A DNA stretch of 64,000 bases from UBA830 sp002295635 (GCA_002295635.1 DBHK01000008.1:1-64000); one strand, 5' to 3'. Shown: positions 17,292 to 27,217, numbered from the stretch's first letter. Notes: generated from the sequence alone by a model not told the origin. Translations and numbers: made by a program.

Positions 17292-18982
17292 ACAACGGCT
17301 CCCACAGGCAAATAATCCGAGACAAGACCGCCATCGTTATCGAGACGCAGACGTTGGTTAGAAGTCTGGTTAGGATCCATTTCCGCAAAATCCTCGCGTT
17401 GGTGGGCGCCCCGACTTTCGGTGCGGTTAATCGCCGCATGGGTTACACATTCCGCAGTCAGCAGCGCAGAACGCAGATCATACCAGTCCTGCAAGGTCAT
17501 ATTGTATTCTGTATCATCCGCCGGGACGATACTGTTTAGCTGAATGCGCAACTCGCCTATCCGTTTTAGAGCTGCAGTAAGTTTAACCCCAGTGCGCAGT
17601 ACGCCGACTTTGTCCCACATTAGTTTTTGCAACTCAGCCCACATTTCACCCAGTGCCGCCTTTTCACCGTTAGCATCTCTCTGGCCACCAGTCACAATTT
17701 TTAGTCGATCGAGATGCTCTCCCGCGGCGTCATCAGACCAAGCGTGGTTGCGGCCACGCACGTAGTCCGCTGCAAACTTTCCGGCCCGTTCACCGAAAAC
17801 AAAGGCCTCCGGGATCGCATTACCTGACAGGCGGTTTGCGCCGTTAGCGCCGCCGATAGCTTCGCCCGCCCCATACAGTCCGGGAACACCTGTTTCCATT
17901 TGCCCATTCACTCGAATACCTCCCATGTGATAATGGGCGATAGGCGAGACCTCGATGGTGCGCTTTGTCAGATCAATACCATTCTTCCCTAGCTTGTCGA
18001 TAACTGGACCGAACGCTTCGCGCAGTTCATCTTCTGGAATGTGCTGAAAGCTGAGATGAACGCCGCCGTTCTCGGTTGCCCTGCCCGCTTCGTTTTCCTT
18101 CGTTATGCCGTAGGAAATGATATCGCGGGTGGTGGTATATTTCTCGGCGTCTTCGCCCCCATATCGGTACAAAAATTCTTCGCCCTCAATATTGAACAGT
18201 CTTCCTCCCAACTTGTAGCGGAATGGATCCCACATTATTGGATCCATTCCGACCAACCGCGGTGCCAGATGACCAATGGGAAAGAACTGTGGAAATTCCA
18301 TATCTATTAAATCGGCACCCGCTCGTATTGCCATAGCGTAGGCATCGCCATTCATATTGACCGATGCGCTATTACGAGCATATAGACGCGTCAACCCGCC
18401 GGCCGCGAGGATCACCGCATTAGCCGCGATGGTAACCGGTGTTTTGTCTTCCAAGTTCCAGCCAACCGCCCCAACCACGACCCCGTCATCAACCACTACG
18501 TCGTTGATTGCCAGACCACTAACCCGCATCACAGAATCGGTGCGCGCGACCTGAGTGCGCAGGCATTTCGCTACCGCCGGCCCGGTGTTAAGGAAATCAA
18601 CGTAGACACAGCGCGGCACACTATGACCCGGCGCCATGACGCCAGTGATCTTGCCATCTTTTCGCGCCCAGCCTACCTTCCACTGGTCCATCTCGCGAAT
18701 ACGGTCGATGGCTTCTTCGCACAGAATGGCCGACAACCCCTCGTTGCAGAGGCCGCGGCCTGCTTCCAAGGTGTCGGCTAGATGTTTTTGCCAGCTGTCG
18801 GGCTCTTGCTCGCCTAGCGCCGCCGCCGTTGTCATCTGCGCCATAATAGTGGCGCCACCACGACTTATCATAGACTTGTCAGCCAAGATGGTGTCAGCCC
18901 CGTTCCGCGCGGCACCGATAGCAGCGTACATGCCCGCACCACCCGATCCGACGACTAGAACGTCGGTTTCAAGATGAATCAT
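17288..18982 (-). CDS. FAD-dependent SdhA/FrdA-like flavoprotein
   Basis: The 564-residue protein has an N-terminal FAD fingerprint VVGSGGAGMYAAIGA, the family segment HYHMGGIRVN, and LYGAGEAIGGANGANRLSGN. It belongs to the fumarate reductase/succinate dehydrogenase/aspartate oxidase superfamily. At the position of the covalent-FAD histidine of SdhA this protein has ISRGGAT (Arg41 after Ser40), so FAD is probably non-covalent. No membrane-anchor gene is nearby, suggesting a soluble or peripheral enzyme. It is the first gene of a two-gene unit with the 2Fe-2S protein. The substrate is not identifiable from sequence and need not be succinate or fumarate. Confidence 0.9.
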   Translation of the reverse strand: MIHLETDVLVVGSGGAGMYAAIGAARNGADTILADKSMISRGGATIMAQMTTAAALGEQEPDSWQKHLADTLEAGRGLCNEGLSAILCEEAIDRIREMDQWKVGWARKDGKITGVMAPGHSVPRCVYVDFLNTGPAVAKCLRTQVARTDSVMRVSGLAINDVVVDDGVVVGAVGWNLEDKTPVTIAANAVILAAGGLTRLYARNSASVNMNGDAYAMAIRAGADLIDMEFPQFFPIGHLAPRLVGMDPIMWDPFRYKLGGRLFNIEGEEFLYRYGGEDAEKYTTTRDIISYGITKENEAGRATENGGVHLSFQHIPEDELREAFGPVIDKLGKNGIDLTKRTIEVSPIAHYHMGGIRVNGQMETGVPGLYGAGEAIGGANGANRLSGNAIPEAFVFGERAGKFAADYVRGRNHAWSDDAAGEHLDRLKIVTGGQRDANGEKAALGEMWAELQKLMWDKVGVLRTGVKLTAALKRIGELRIQLNSIVPADDTEYNMTLQDWYDLRSALLTAECVTHAAINRTESRGAHQREDFAEMDPNQTSNQRLRLDNDGGLVSDYLPVGAVV

Positions 18983-19085
18983 TTATATCGAACTCCTATT
19001 CCCTACATATTCGCTAATCTGCGCCACTTTCGCAAACTAGCGGAGAGAATAGAGGGCTGCTAAAATGTACTAAAGGGAGGTTTTT

Positions 19086-19808
19086 ATGATAACTGATACT
19101 GAGCAGACTCTAATGGACGTTGCATGGCCGTACTGGGAGTGCGAAGGCGAGATAGCAAAGCGCTATTATGCCAGTGCTACTGATGAAGACCATGCCTTTT
19201 ATCTGAAAGCCCAGCTCTGGAAAGAACTGCACCCAGTGGATGGATTTTTTAATGGACTACACCGAGAACTGAAAGAACTGGCGGATCGATTTCCGGAAGT
19301 TGATAAGTCCATAGACCGACACGAATATCATTTTCTTTTGACCCAGCTGACGGAGGAATTCAATCACTACGTCATGCTGGCCGACATCTTTGAGCACGTC
19401 ACGGGCCGAAAAATCAATGCGGAAGATACAGTGCAGCTACCTGAGGAAAGAAAGCTGGGCGATCTACGCCGCAGTTACGTTAATGACGAACTAACCCGGT
19501 CGGCTGTGGGATTTACAGAAGGCGGCGGTGCACGGCTTTTTCGAGAAGGAGCCAAGCTATCGGGCAGCACTGTCAACAACATGACGGCTAGGGCGATGGA
19601 AATCATCTACGACGATGAAAAGGATCACTACGCTGAACAGGCCAAGATCTGTGTCGACCTAATAAAGACAGATGATGATATGGTTCGCATCAAAGATGCA
19701 ATTCGCGAGATCAGTGCTCAGCGCGTGAGAATGCGTACCGAGATGTTTCCGGGTGCTATGACGGACACGGAGATAGACGAGTTTATTACAGAAAATACAA
19801 AAGGTTAG
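19086..19808 (+). CDS. ferritin-like di-iron protein of unknown function
   Basis: I do not recognise a named family, but the 240-residue all-helical sequence has the pattern of a di-iron four-helix bundle: a glutamate in WKELH (E47), E91-F-N-H94, a glutamate in FTEGG (E145), and E178-K-D-H181. Two ExxH motifs plus extra glutamates are what ribonucleotide reductase R2-like and ferritin-like oxidases use. It has no signal peptide. GGGAGG lies five bases before the ATG, a strong ribosome binding site. It is divergent from the flavoprotein gene and convergent with pgk. It could be an oxygenase or an iron-dependent oxidase linked to the neighbouring redox genes (inference). Confidence 0.75.
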   Translation: MITDTEQTLMDVAWPYWECEGEIAKRYYASATDEDHAFYLKAQLWKELHPVDGFFNGLHRELKELADRFPEVDKSIDRHEYHFLLTQLTEEFNHYVMLADIFEHVTGRKINAEDTVQLPEERKLGDLRRSYVNDELTRSAVGFTEGGGARLFREGAKLSGSTVNNMTARAMEIIYDDEKDHYAEQAKICVDLIKTDDDMVRIKDAIREISAQRVRMRTEMFPGAMTDTEIDEFITENTKG

Positions 19809-19811
19809 TTC

Positions 19812-20999
19812 TTAGCCCAATGCTTTCACTCCCGGTAGTTCCTTACCTTCCAGCCATTCGAGAAATGCACCGCCCGCAGTAGAAACATAGGAAAATTCGT
19901 CAAGTACGTCGGCCAACGCCAACGCAGCCACTGTGTCGCCGCCGCCTGCTACGGTTTTAAGGAGACCAGATCGGGTAAGATCGGCTGCCACTTTCGCAAC
20001 CATCACCGTTCCTGCATCAAATGGCGGAATCTCGAATGCGCCTAGCGGGCCGTTCCAGACCAATGTTTTAAGATCATTTAATTTGACGGCCAGCGAGTTA
20101 GCGCTGCCCGGTCCAACATCGAGAATCATCATATCAGATGGTATTGCTGCGGTTGGTACGACCTGGCTAGGGGCCCCTTTAGCGAATTCAGCTGAAACAG
20201 CGGCGTCCGACGGCAGTATGATCTGACAGCCCGCCTCGTCAGCATTACCAAGGATCTGCAATGCGGTATCCGCCATATCGTGTTCACAAACCGATTTTCC
20301 AATATCGGTCTCCAAGGCATGAAGAAAGGTATTCGCCATTGCCCCGCCGATTGCCAGCATATCGACCTTTTCGACAAGGTTACCGAGCAGGTCGATTTTG
20401 GTGGAAATCTTAGAACCTCCGACAATGGCGCCGACCGGTCGTTCAGGGTTGCCGAGCGCATAATCCAGCGCTTCAAGCTCAGCCTGCATCAAACGCCCTG
20501 CCGCCGCAGGTAGTAAACCCGCAAGTGCATCCGTGGAAGCGTGTGCCCGGTGTGCCGCGGAAAACGCATCATTAACGTATACATCAACAAGTGAAGACAG
20601 CTGTTTCGCAAAGTCCGGGTCGTTAGCTTCTTCACCCGCGTGATAACGTAGGTTCTCTAGCAGGACGATTTCGCTCCTTTTCGCCCCATTGACTACTTTC
20701 TTCGCATGCGGACCAATACAGTCATGGGCAAAGGAAACATTCCGCCCTCCGAGTGCGCGCGACAATTCACCGGCCAACGGTTCTAGGGACATGTCGGGAT
20801 GGCGTTCACCCATGGGACGACCAAAATGAGAGGCGACGATTACTATCGCGCCTTTGTCGACAAGTTCCATAACAGTTGGTGCGATTCTATCTATACGGGT
20901 GGAATCTGTCACATTCCCGTCACTCATGGGTACGTTCAGATCGGCACGGAGGAACACCTTTTTGTCGTAAACGTCGAGGTAGTCGATGGTTTTTAACAT
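19812..20999 (-). CDS. pgk: phosphoglycerate kinase
   Basis: Pgk interconverts 1,3-bisphosphoglycerate and 3-phosphoglycerate with ADP/ATP in glycolysis, gluconeogenesis or the Calvin cycle. The 395-residue protein shows FLRADLNVPMSDGNVTD at the N-terminus, HFGRP, NDAFSAAHRAHAS, GGSKISTK and the C-terminal glycine loop TVAGGGDTVAAL. Length is normal. It lies about 107 bases downstream of gap in the same direction. Confidence 0.97.
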   Translation of the reverse strand: MLKTIDYLDVYDKKVFLRADLNVPMSDGNVTDSTRIDRIAPTVMELVDKGAIVIVASHFGRPMGERHPDMSLEPLAGELSRALGGRNVSFAHDCIGPHAKKVVNGAKRSEIVLLENLRYHAGEEANDPDFAKQLSSLVDVYVNDAFSAAHRAHASTDALAGLLPAAAGRLMQAELEALDYALGNPERPVGAIVGGSKISTKIDLLGNLVEKVDMLAIGGAMANTFLHALETDIGKSVCEHDMADTALQILGNADEAGCQIILPSDAAVSAEFAKGAPSQVVPTAAIPSDMMILDVGPGSANSLAVKLNDLKTLVWNGPLGAFEIPPFDAGTVMVAKVAADLTRSGLLKTVAGGGDTVAALALADVLDEFSYVSTAGGAFLEWLEGKELPGVKALG

Positions 21000-21106
21000 T
21001 GCTGTTCTATCCTTATATAAAAAACCCTCACTCTTCGGATAATCCAGCCGGACCTCCCAAAGGTAAGGGTTCTTTTTTAGCGTGACCTAAGAGTCTAAGC
21101 GCACTG

Positions 21107-22117
21107 CTACTTCATTTTCCCCATGGCCGCCGCTGTATCGAGCATCCGATTTGAGAACCCCCATTCGTTATCGTACCAGCTAACCACTCGGACTAACTTG
21201 CCATCAACCACTTGCGTCTGGGTAAGATCAAAAGTCGACGAGGCCGGATCGTGGTTAAAGTCAGATGATACCAGCGGCGCCTCATTGATATTGAAAATTC
21301 CCTTTAGCCGGTCCGAATTGGAAGCCTTCACCGCGGTGGCGTTCACTGCTTCGACGGTCGTCTTTTTCTTGGGAATGAAAGTAAAATCTATAACGGAGAC
21401 GTTCGGCGTCGGGACGCGAATGGAGGTACCGTCTAGCTTACCGCTTAGTTCCGGCAGCACCAGACCGACCGCCTTGGCAGCGCCGGTAGATGTCGGGATC
21501 ATCGACTGCCCGGCTGCTCGGGCGCGGCGTGGATCACCGTGAAGGGTATCCAAGATGCGCTGATCGCCTGTATAGGCATGGATCGTCGTCATATAGCCCT
21601 GCTGGATATCGAAGGCCTTGTGCATGACCGCGGCGACCGGGGCCAGACAGTTTGTAGTGCACGAGGCGTTTGACACCACCTTGTGTGACTTACGCAACTT
21701 GTGATCATTGACACCATAAACGACGGTCAAATCTTCGCCGGTGCCGGGGGCAGAGATCAGCACCTTCTTGGCTCCGGCTTTCAGATGTTTTTCCGCCATT
21801 TCGCGCTTAGTAAAGAAACCCGTGCATTCCAAAACGACGTCAATGTCAAGCTTACCCCATGGCAATGCTTCTGGATCCCGCTCCGAGAAAACCTTCATCA
21901 CACCGTTTCCCGCATTAATACCAGTCGCGGTGGCTTTTACCTTGTTCGCAAGTGGCCCGTGCGTAGTATCTCGCTGTAGGAGCAATGCGTTCATGTCAGT
22001 GGATCCAAGATCGTTGATCGCCACGAACTCTAGGTCTTTTCGTTTCGATTCTAGCGCCGCCCGAAGCGTCAGCCGACCGATACGACCGAAGCCATTTATT
22101 GCAACCCTAACTGCCAT
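21107..22117 (-). CDS. gap: glyceraldehyde-3-phosphate dehydrogenase, type I
   Basis: The enzyme oxidises glyceraldehyde-3-phosphate to 1,3-bisphosphoglycerate with NAD(P). It begins VAINGFGRIGRL (Rossmann fold), and has the catalytic SNASCTTNCLAPV with its nucleophilic cysteine, HAYTGDQ, and the C-terminal WYDNEWGFSNRM. The ATG at 22117 has GGAGG eight bases upstream, so the longer frame to 22132 is unlikely. It is located between tkt and pgk, an order common in alphaproteobacteria. An aldolase gene does not follow. Confidence 0.97.
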   Translation of the reverse strand: MAVRVAINGFGRIGRLTLRAALESKRKDLEFVAINDLGSTDMNALLLQRDTTHGPLANKVKATATGINAGNGVMKVFSERDPEALPWGKLDIDVVLECTGFFTKREMAEKHLKAGAKKVLISAPGTGEDLTVVYGVNDHKLRKSHKVVSNASCTTNCLAPVAAVMHKAFDIQQGYMTTIHAYTGDQRILDTLHGDPRRARAAGQSMIPTSTGAAKAVGLVLPELSGKLDGTSIRVPTPNVSVIDFTFIPKKKTTVEAVNATAVKASNSDRLKGIFNINEAPLVSSDFNHDPASSTFDLTQTQVVDGKLVRVVSWYDNEWGFSNRMLDTAAAMGKMK

Positions 22118-22181
22118 GTCTGATACCTCCAATTAACTTACCGTTTGCGTTTTACCATATTTACGGCCAAAAATAGCTGCT

Positions 22182-24161
22182 TCAAAGCCGTTCTTTAACT
22201 GTGGCAACTACTGCTTGAGCTGTAATACCGAATTTGTCATAGAGAGTGCTGGCGGGCGCGGATGCGCCAAAGCTTTTCATGCCTACAAATCCGCCATCGG
22301 GACCAATCCATTGTTCCCAGCCAAACTTTATAGCCGCCTCAACCGCAACCCGAACGGCATCGCCCAGCACGGCAGTACGATAAGCATTATCCTGCACAGA
22401 GAACAATTCCCAGCAAGGCATGGAAACCACTGCGGTCGGCACCCCATCCAATTGCAGCATATCTCTCGCGGCCATCGCAATTTCGACCTCCGATCCAGTC
22501 GCCAAAATGGTCGCGGCCCTTTCCCCTTCCGCCTCAGCGAGAACATAGGCGCCCTTTGCTGAGAGGTTTTCGTCGGTGTGATCCGTACGCAGTGTCGGTA
22601 ACCCTTGGCGGGTCAGCGCCAGTACGGAGGGTCCACCCTTGTTTTCCAGAGCCAGCTGCCAACATTCCACCACTTCAACTGCGTCGGCGGGTCGGAAAAC
22701 GTTAACATTAGGGATGGACCTGAGGGCAGCCAAATGTTCGACCGGCTGATGGGTAGGTCCATCCTCACCAAGGCCGATTGAGTCGTGGGTTAGCACATGG
22801 ATCGCCCGCACGCCCATCAAGGCGGCTAGCCTAAGCGAAGGACGTAGATAATCTGAGAAGATCAGGAAAGTGCCGGAATATGGGATCACCCCGCCGTGCA
22901 AGGCCATACCGTTCATCGCCGCCGCCATTCCGTGTTCTCGAACGCCGTAATACAAATAGCGACCGGAGTAGTCGGGCGGCAAAAGACCCATAAACCCGTC
23001 TGCCTTGGTATTGTTCGAACCGGTCAGATCGGCAGAACCGCCGATCATTTCAGGGACGGCCGGCGAAATATGATCCAACGTCTTACCCGACGATGCCCGG
23101 GTTGCTAGTTTGGGAGCATCGTCAGAAAACGCTTTCTTAGCGGTTATCACAGACTGTTCATAAGCTGCCGGCAGATCACCAGCGACGGCGCGTTCAAATT
23201 CCTGGCGTCGGTCCGAGTTAATTAAACGCTCATTCCACTCATTTCTCACTTTAGCCCCACGAGCACCGGCAACGCGCCAGGCCGAAATGATCTCGCTCGG
23301 CACAACGAAGGGATCGTGAGGCCAATTCAACGCTTCCCGTGTCGAAGCAATTTCTTCGTCGCCCAACGGTGCACCATGGGATCCGGACGTGCCGGCCTTG
23401 GTTGGGGCGCCATAGCCAATAGTGGTACGGCAGGCGATGATCGATGGATGGCCAGACGACAGTGCGGCGTCGATTGCGTCGGACAGTTCATTCGGACTAT
23501 GGCCGTTGCAGCGCTGGGCATGCCAGCCGTATGCTTCAAACCGGCCAAGCGCATCATCCGACAGCGATATATCGGTGCTTCCATCGATAGAGATTCCATT
23601 ATCGTCGTATAGAACGATCAGACGACCGAGTTTCATATGTCCGGCGAGCGAACCTGCCTCATGGCTGATTCCTTCCATCAAGTCACCATCGGACGCAATC
23701 ACCCAAGTACGGTGATCAACTAGGCTGTCGCCGTAACGAGAATTCATTGACCGCTCGGCGATAGCCATACCAACCGCGGACGCAATGCCCTGTCCAAGCG
23801 GTCCCGTGGTCATCTCTATGCCACCGGCTTCGCCATACTCAGGGTGGCCTGCCGTTTTGGAGCCCCATTGTCGGAAATTCTTTATCTGTTCGATAGAGAT
23901 ATCCGGGTAGCCCGTTAGATAGAGCAGCGAATACAGCAGCATCGACCCGTGCCCGGCGGACAGCACGAAGCGGTCACGGTCGAACCAGTCCGGATCAGCC
24001 GGATCGTATTTCAAATATTTGGTGAATAGGATCGTCGCCATATCCGCAGCGCCCATTGGCATGCCGGGATGGCCCGAATTAGCGGCCTGAACCGCATCCA
24101 TAGAAAGCGCGCGTATAGCATTAGCGAGCTCGGTATGATCGACATTATTTGATTCTGGCAA
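22182..24161 (-). CDS. tkt: transketolase
   Basis: The ThDP-dependent enzyme transfers two-carbon ketol units in the pentose phosphate or Calvin cycle. Motifs include ANSGHPGMPMGAADMA, GPLGQG, the ThDP/metal motif starting at SDGDLMEGISHEAG, and DSIGLGEDGPTHQPVEHLA. The frame is open to an ATG at 24326, but the extra N-terminus is not family-like. A TTG at 24161 gives 659 residues, the usual length, starting PESNNVDHTELANAIR; a nearby GTG is also possible. The start is therefore tentative. It is the first gene of a probable tkt-gap-pgk unit. Confidence 0.95.
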   Translation of the reverse strand: MPESNNVDHTELANAIRALSMDAVQAANSGHPGMPMGAADMATILFTKYLKYDPADPDWFDRDRFVLSAGHGSMLLYSLLYLTGYPDISIEQIKNFRQWGSKTAGHPEYGEAGGIEMTTGPLGQGIASAVGMAIAERSMNSRYGDSLVDHRTWVIASDGDLMEGISHEAGSLAGHMKLGRLIVLYDDNGISIDGSTDISLSDDALGRFEAYGWHAQRCNGHSPNELSDAIDAALSSGHPSIIACRTTIGYGAPTKAGTSGSHGAPLGDEEIASTREALNWPHDPFVVPSEIISAWRVAGARGAKVRNEWNERLINSDRRQEFERAVAGDLPAAYEQSVITAKKAFSDDAPKLATRASSGKTLDHISPAVPEMIGGSADLTGSNNTKADGFMGLLPPDYSGRYLYYGVREHGMAAAMNGMALHGGVIPYSGTFLIFSDYLRPSLRLAALMGVRAIHVLTHDSIGLGEDGPTHQPVEHLAALRSIPNVNVFRPADAVEVVECWQLALENKGGPSVLALTRQGLPTLRTDHTDENLSAKGAYVLAEAEGERAATILATGSEVEIAMAARDMLQLDGVPTAVVSMPCWELFSVQDNAYRTAVLGDAVRVAVEAAIKFGWEQWIGPDGGFVGMKSFGASAPASTLYDKFGITAQAVVATVKERL

Positions 24162-24442
24162 GGTGCAGTCTTCATTCTGGCCGGCGCGCGGACGCGCAGA
24201 CGGGTTTGGCCAAGGAATTCTAAAGCGGATACAGGTGGATAGGTCGGACATTTCGCGGTGTCCGGACAGACAGACCTCCTCCGGTAATGGACGGGCGCAA
24301 TGTATCCACCCCACCGTTTGATTCAACCCCCTTCCGACCGAATCGCCAGGCTTTTTACAATAGAGTAAGATTAAACTTAAGGTTCCTCTAATGAATATAA
24401 TTTCGGGGCATTGCCCATCAACTGATACGGGAATAATCCGGC

Positions 24443-25159
24443 ATGGAGACTATTGTCATCACTGGCGCAGGTAGCGGCATAGGCTTTAGTTTGGCCCAGA
24501 AACTTTTATCAGAGAACTACAGAGTTGCCGCGTGGGATATCGAACCAGGTAAATTGGCAAGCATTAAAGATGAAAACCTGACCTTCAATAAAGTTGACGT
24601 ACGAGACGCCTCGGCAATGATAGCAGCGACGGAAGAGGCCGCCTCATTATCTCAGGGAATAACCGGACTTGCCACATGCGCCGCGATATACCGCACAGCT
24701 CCATTTCTTGACCTCAGCGAAGCTGACTGGGATGACCATTTGAATATCAACCTCAAGGGGACCATGCTGACCTGCCAAGCCGTCCTGCCGGCGATGATAG
24801 AACTGGGTCGAGGCAGTATCGTTATGTTTTCTTCTATCATCGCCCGTCGCGGAGCACCGAAGAGCGCGGCATATGCCGCCACGAAGGGCGGAGTGCTTGG
24901 GCTTTGCCGGGCGTTAGCACTTGACCACGCCCGCGCCGGAATCCGCGCCAATGTAGTCTCTCCCGGTATTGTAGATACGGAAATGCCGCGGCGGGTGATG
25001 GCTGAGGTCGATATGTTCGCTAAGGGCGATAATATTCCATTGGGCCGTATCGGCACGCCAGAAGAAATCGTTGAAGCCGCTTATTTCCTGTTGAGGGATG
25101 ATGCTAGCTTCATTACCGGACAGGATATCCGTGTCAATGGAGGGGCGGGTCTATTCTGA
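24443..25159 (+). CDS. short-chain dehydrogenase/reductase (copy 1)
   Basis: A 238-residue SDR with the cofactor loop TGAGSGIG near the N-terminus, the acidic residue DIEPGK after strand 2 suggesting NAD preference, the catalytic Ser in MFSSIIARRG and YAATK (Tyr/Lys), and the C-terminal FITGQDIRVNGGAGLF. The substrate is unknown. Its stop overlaps the start of the next SDR gene by one base, so the two are translated together. It is divergent from tkt. Confidence 0.92.
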   Translation: METIVITGAGSGIGFSLAQKLLSENYRVAAWDIEPGKLASIKDENLTFNKVDVRDASAMIAATEEAASLSQGITGLATCAAIYRTAPFLDLSEADWDDHLNINLKGTMLTCQAVLPAMIELGRGSIVMFSSIIARRGAPKSAAYAATKGGVLGLCRALALDHARAGIRANVVSPGIVDTEMPRRVMAEVDMFAKGDNIPLGRIGTPEEIVEAAYFLLRDDASFITGQDIRVNGGAGLF

Positions 25160-25911
25160 TGAGAGAGAAACAAAATATCCTTATCACAGGCGCAGGGAGC
25201 GGAATCGGTCGCGCTGCCGCTCTACGTATGTCACAGAATATGCATATCGTCGCGGCGGACTGGAACGAAGACAGCGCGGCAACGACAGTCGCACTGATTG
25301 AAGCCAAAGGAGGATCGGCGACAACAATACATGTTGACGTCAGCGACAGAAACTCCGTTTCCGCAATGAAAACCTGTATCGAATCTACAATTGGTTCAGT
25401 CCACGCAGCGTTCTTCGCTGCCGGAATCTTTATTCGCGGCGTGGTCGGACATATCCCGGAGGAAGAATGGGATCGTATGATCAACATCCATGTTAAAGGC
25501 ACTTTTCTGTGTTGTCAGGCCGTCCTCCCCGGTATGATTGCCGTTGGTAAAGGGGCGATCGTTAACATGTCTTCAGATTTCGCCGTTATGGCTGTCCCGG
25601 GGGCCGCAGCTTATATGACCGCGAAGTCAGCGATATATTCCCTTACCAAGACCATCGCCATAGAGTTCGCGCCACACGGTATCCGCGTCAACGCCCTAGG
25701 ACCAGGGCCCATCGACACGCCGATCCTGACATCTGGCCGCACACCAGAGGAATATGAACAAGCCCGGATCACGCTTGCTGATAAGCTACCGTTGGGTCGG
25801 CTGGGACAGCCGGACGAAATCGCCGCCGTATTAGATTTTCTTCTCAGTGATCGTTCGTCATATATCACTGGCCAAATTATTCATCCGAACGGTGGGCAGT
25901 TAATGTGGTAA
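25159..25911 (+). CDS. short-chain dehydrogenase/reductase (copy 2)
   Basis: A 250-residue SDR with TGAGSGIGRAAAL, the aspartate in AADWNED typical of NAD binding, the catalytic Ser in NMSSDFAVM, YMTAK as the Tyr-Lys pair, and a C-terminal YITGQIIHPNGGQLMW. It is a paralogue of the previous gene product and overlaps it by one base. Such pairs can form heteromeric enzymes or act on successive steps, but nothing here identifies a substrate. Confidence 0.92.
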   Translation: MREKQNILITGAGSGIGRAAALRMSQNMHIVAADWNEDSAATTVALIEAKGGSATTIHVDVSDRNSVSAMKTCIESTIGSVHAAFFAAGIFIRGVVGHIPEEEWDRMINIHVKGTFLCCQAVLPGMIAVGKGAIVNMSSDFAVMAVPGAAAYMTAKSAIYSLTKTIAIEFAPHGIRVNALGPGPIDTPILTSGRTPEEYEQARITLADKLPLGRLGQPDEIAAVLDFLLSDRSSYITGQIIHPNGGQLMW

Positions 25912-25957
25912 TAGCGAGAGTAAACTTCTAGGACATCTTAAAGATTTCTTTCCTCGC

Positions 25958-27217
25958 TCAACTCCTGATTATCACGCCGTCGGCTAGAGACCTCCGGGCC
26001 GCCATCATGGCGGGGAAAATACCAGCAGTCATTCCGAAAAAAAATACGGCCCCCAAATACATCCATTCATTTGCGGACAATGCATTTATAGCAATAAAAA
26101 GCCCATATCTGGACTCAATGACTGGCAGAACTAAAACCATACAGGCAAAGAGGAGTACGACGCCAAGCACTGCGCCAAGTGCAGACACGAAACCAGCTTC
26201 GAAAATGAGGAGCCAAAAAACATGATGTGGTCGTGCACCAACTGACCGTAGTATCGCCATTTCGCGACGCCGCTCGTTCAGTGTTGCAATCAGCATAGTG
26301 ACCATGCCGACCAGCCCCGCGGCTACAACGAACACTGTGATTACCGTCAACGCATTTTCGGCGGTCCCCACTAGAGACCAAAGGTCATGTAATGCGACAC
26401 CGGGTAAAATTGCGAGCAACGGCTCTTTTGTATAATTATTCACCCGTCTTTCCACGTCAAAGGTGGAAAACCGAGACTTAAGTCCGACGAAAAATGCTGT
26501 GATCGATTTTGGGTGAAGGTTCATCTGTCGCACGTTATCGGCATCGATTTTAAGACCTGGGATTTTCCTGCCCGACCGCCAGTCAATATGGATCGCCTCG
26601 ATCCCGGCGAGACTTACATGGACTGTCTGATCGACCGGCGTACCCGTACGCACCAGGATGCCGGATACGCGAAATGGCTTGTCCTTGTGGGTAGCGAAAC
26701 CGATTTCGCCGACGCCGTGGTCTATTACTATGCGGTCGCCAACAGAGTAACCATGTTTTGAGGCAACCTGTGCGCCCAAAACCGTATCGAAAACATCATC
26801 AAACGGCTTGCCATGAGCGAATTCGAGATGCCGAGTTCGGGCGAAGCGAAAATGGTGGAAATAAGAAGTATTGGTGCCCAATACCCGGAACCCCCGATGG
26901 GAATCGCCAAGAGAAATAGGAATAGTCCAAGCCACATCTGGGTCTGCGGCAATTTCACGGTAGCTCCGCCACGAAATATTGTTCTGGGCACTCCCAATCC
27001 TGAAGACGGAGTAAAGTAGTAGTGGCACTGATCCGCCTCGGGCACCGACGATCAAATCTGTTCCAGATACGGTATTCGCAAAACTAGCGCGAACCTCTGT
27101 GCGGATACGTTCTACTCCCAGAAGTAGCGAAACGCTGACGGCAATCGCGATCACAGTCAGAAAGGCGGTAAGCCTTCGGCTATTAAGGCTCTTGACGGCA
27201 AGTTGAAAGGTTAGCAT
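25958..27217 (-). CDS. FtsX/MacB-like ABC transporter permease of a Zrg-like zinc system
   Basis: A 419-residue permease with one N-terminal membrane segment (FLTVIAIAVSVSLLLGV), a large periplasmic domain, and three C-terminal membrane segments, as in LolC/E, MacB and FtsX. The C-terminal part has NERRREMAILRSVGARPHHVF, the cytoplasmic coupling motif of the family. It overlaps the ATPase gene by seven bases and sits downstream of the ZrgA-like gene. In Vibrio a ZrgABCDE system is reported to be needed for zinc uptake, so a zinc-linked role is inferred here. Confidence 0.88.
   Translation of the reverse strand: MLTFQLAVKSLNSRRLTAFLTVIAIAVSVSLLLGVERIRTEVRASFANTVSGTDLIVGARGGSVPLLLYSVFRIGSAQNNISWRSYREIAADPDVAWTIPISLGDSHRGFRVLGTNTSYFHHFRFARTRHLEFAHGKPFDDVFDTVLGAQVASKHGYSVGDRIVIDHGVGEIGFATHKDKPFRVSGILVRTGTPVDQTVHVSLAGIEAIHIDWRSGRKIPGLKIDADNVRQMNLHPKSITAFFVGLKSRFSTFDVERRVNNYTKEPLLAILPGVALHDLWSLVGTAENALTVITVFVVAAGLVGMVTMLIATLNERRREMAILRSVGARPHHVFWLLIFEAGFVSALGAVLGVVLLFACMVLVLPVIESRYGLFIAINALSANEWMYLGAVFFFGMTAGIFPAMMAARRSLADGVIIRS

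Noticed and set aside
21001..21106. A terminator between gap and pgk from AAAAAACCCT and AGGGTTCTTTTTT
   Set aside because: The halves are about 45 bases apart with a bulge, so a stable terminator hairpin is unlikely.
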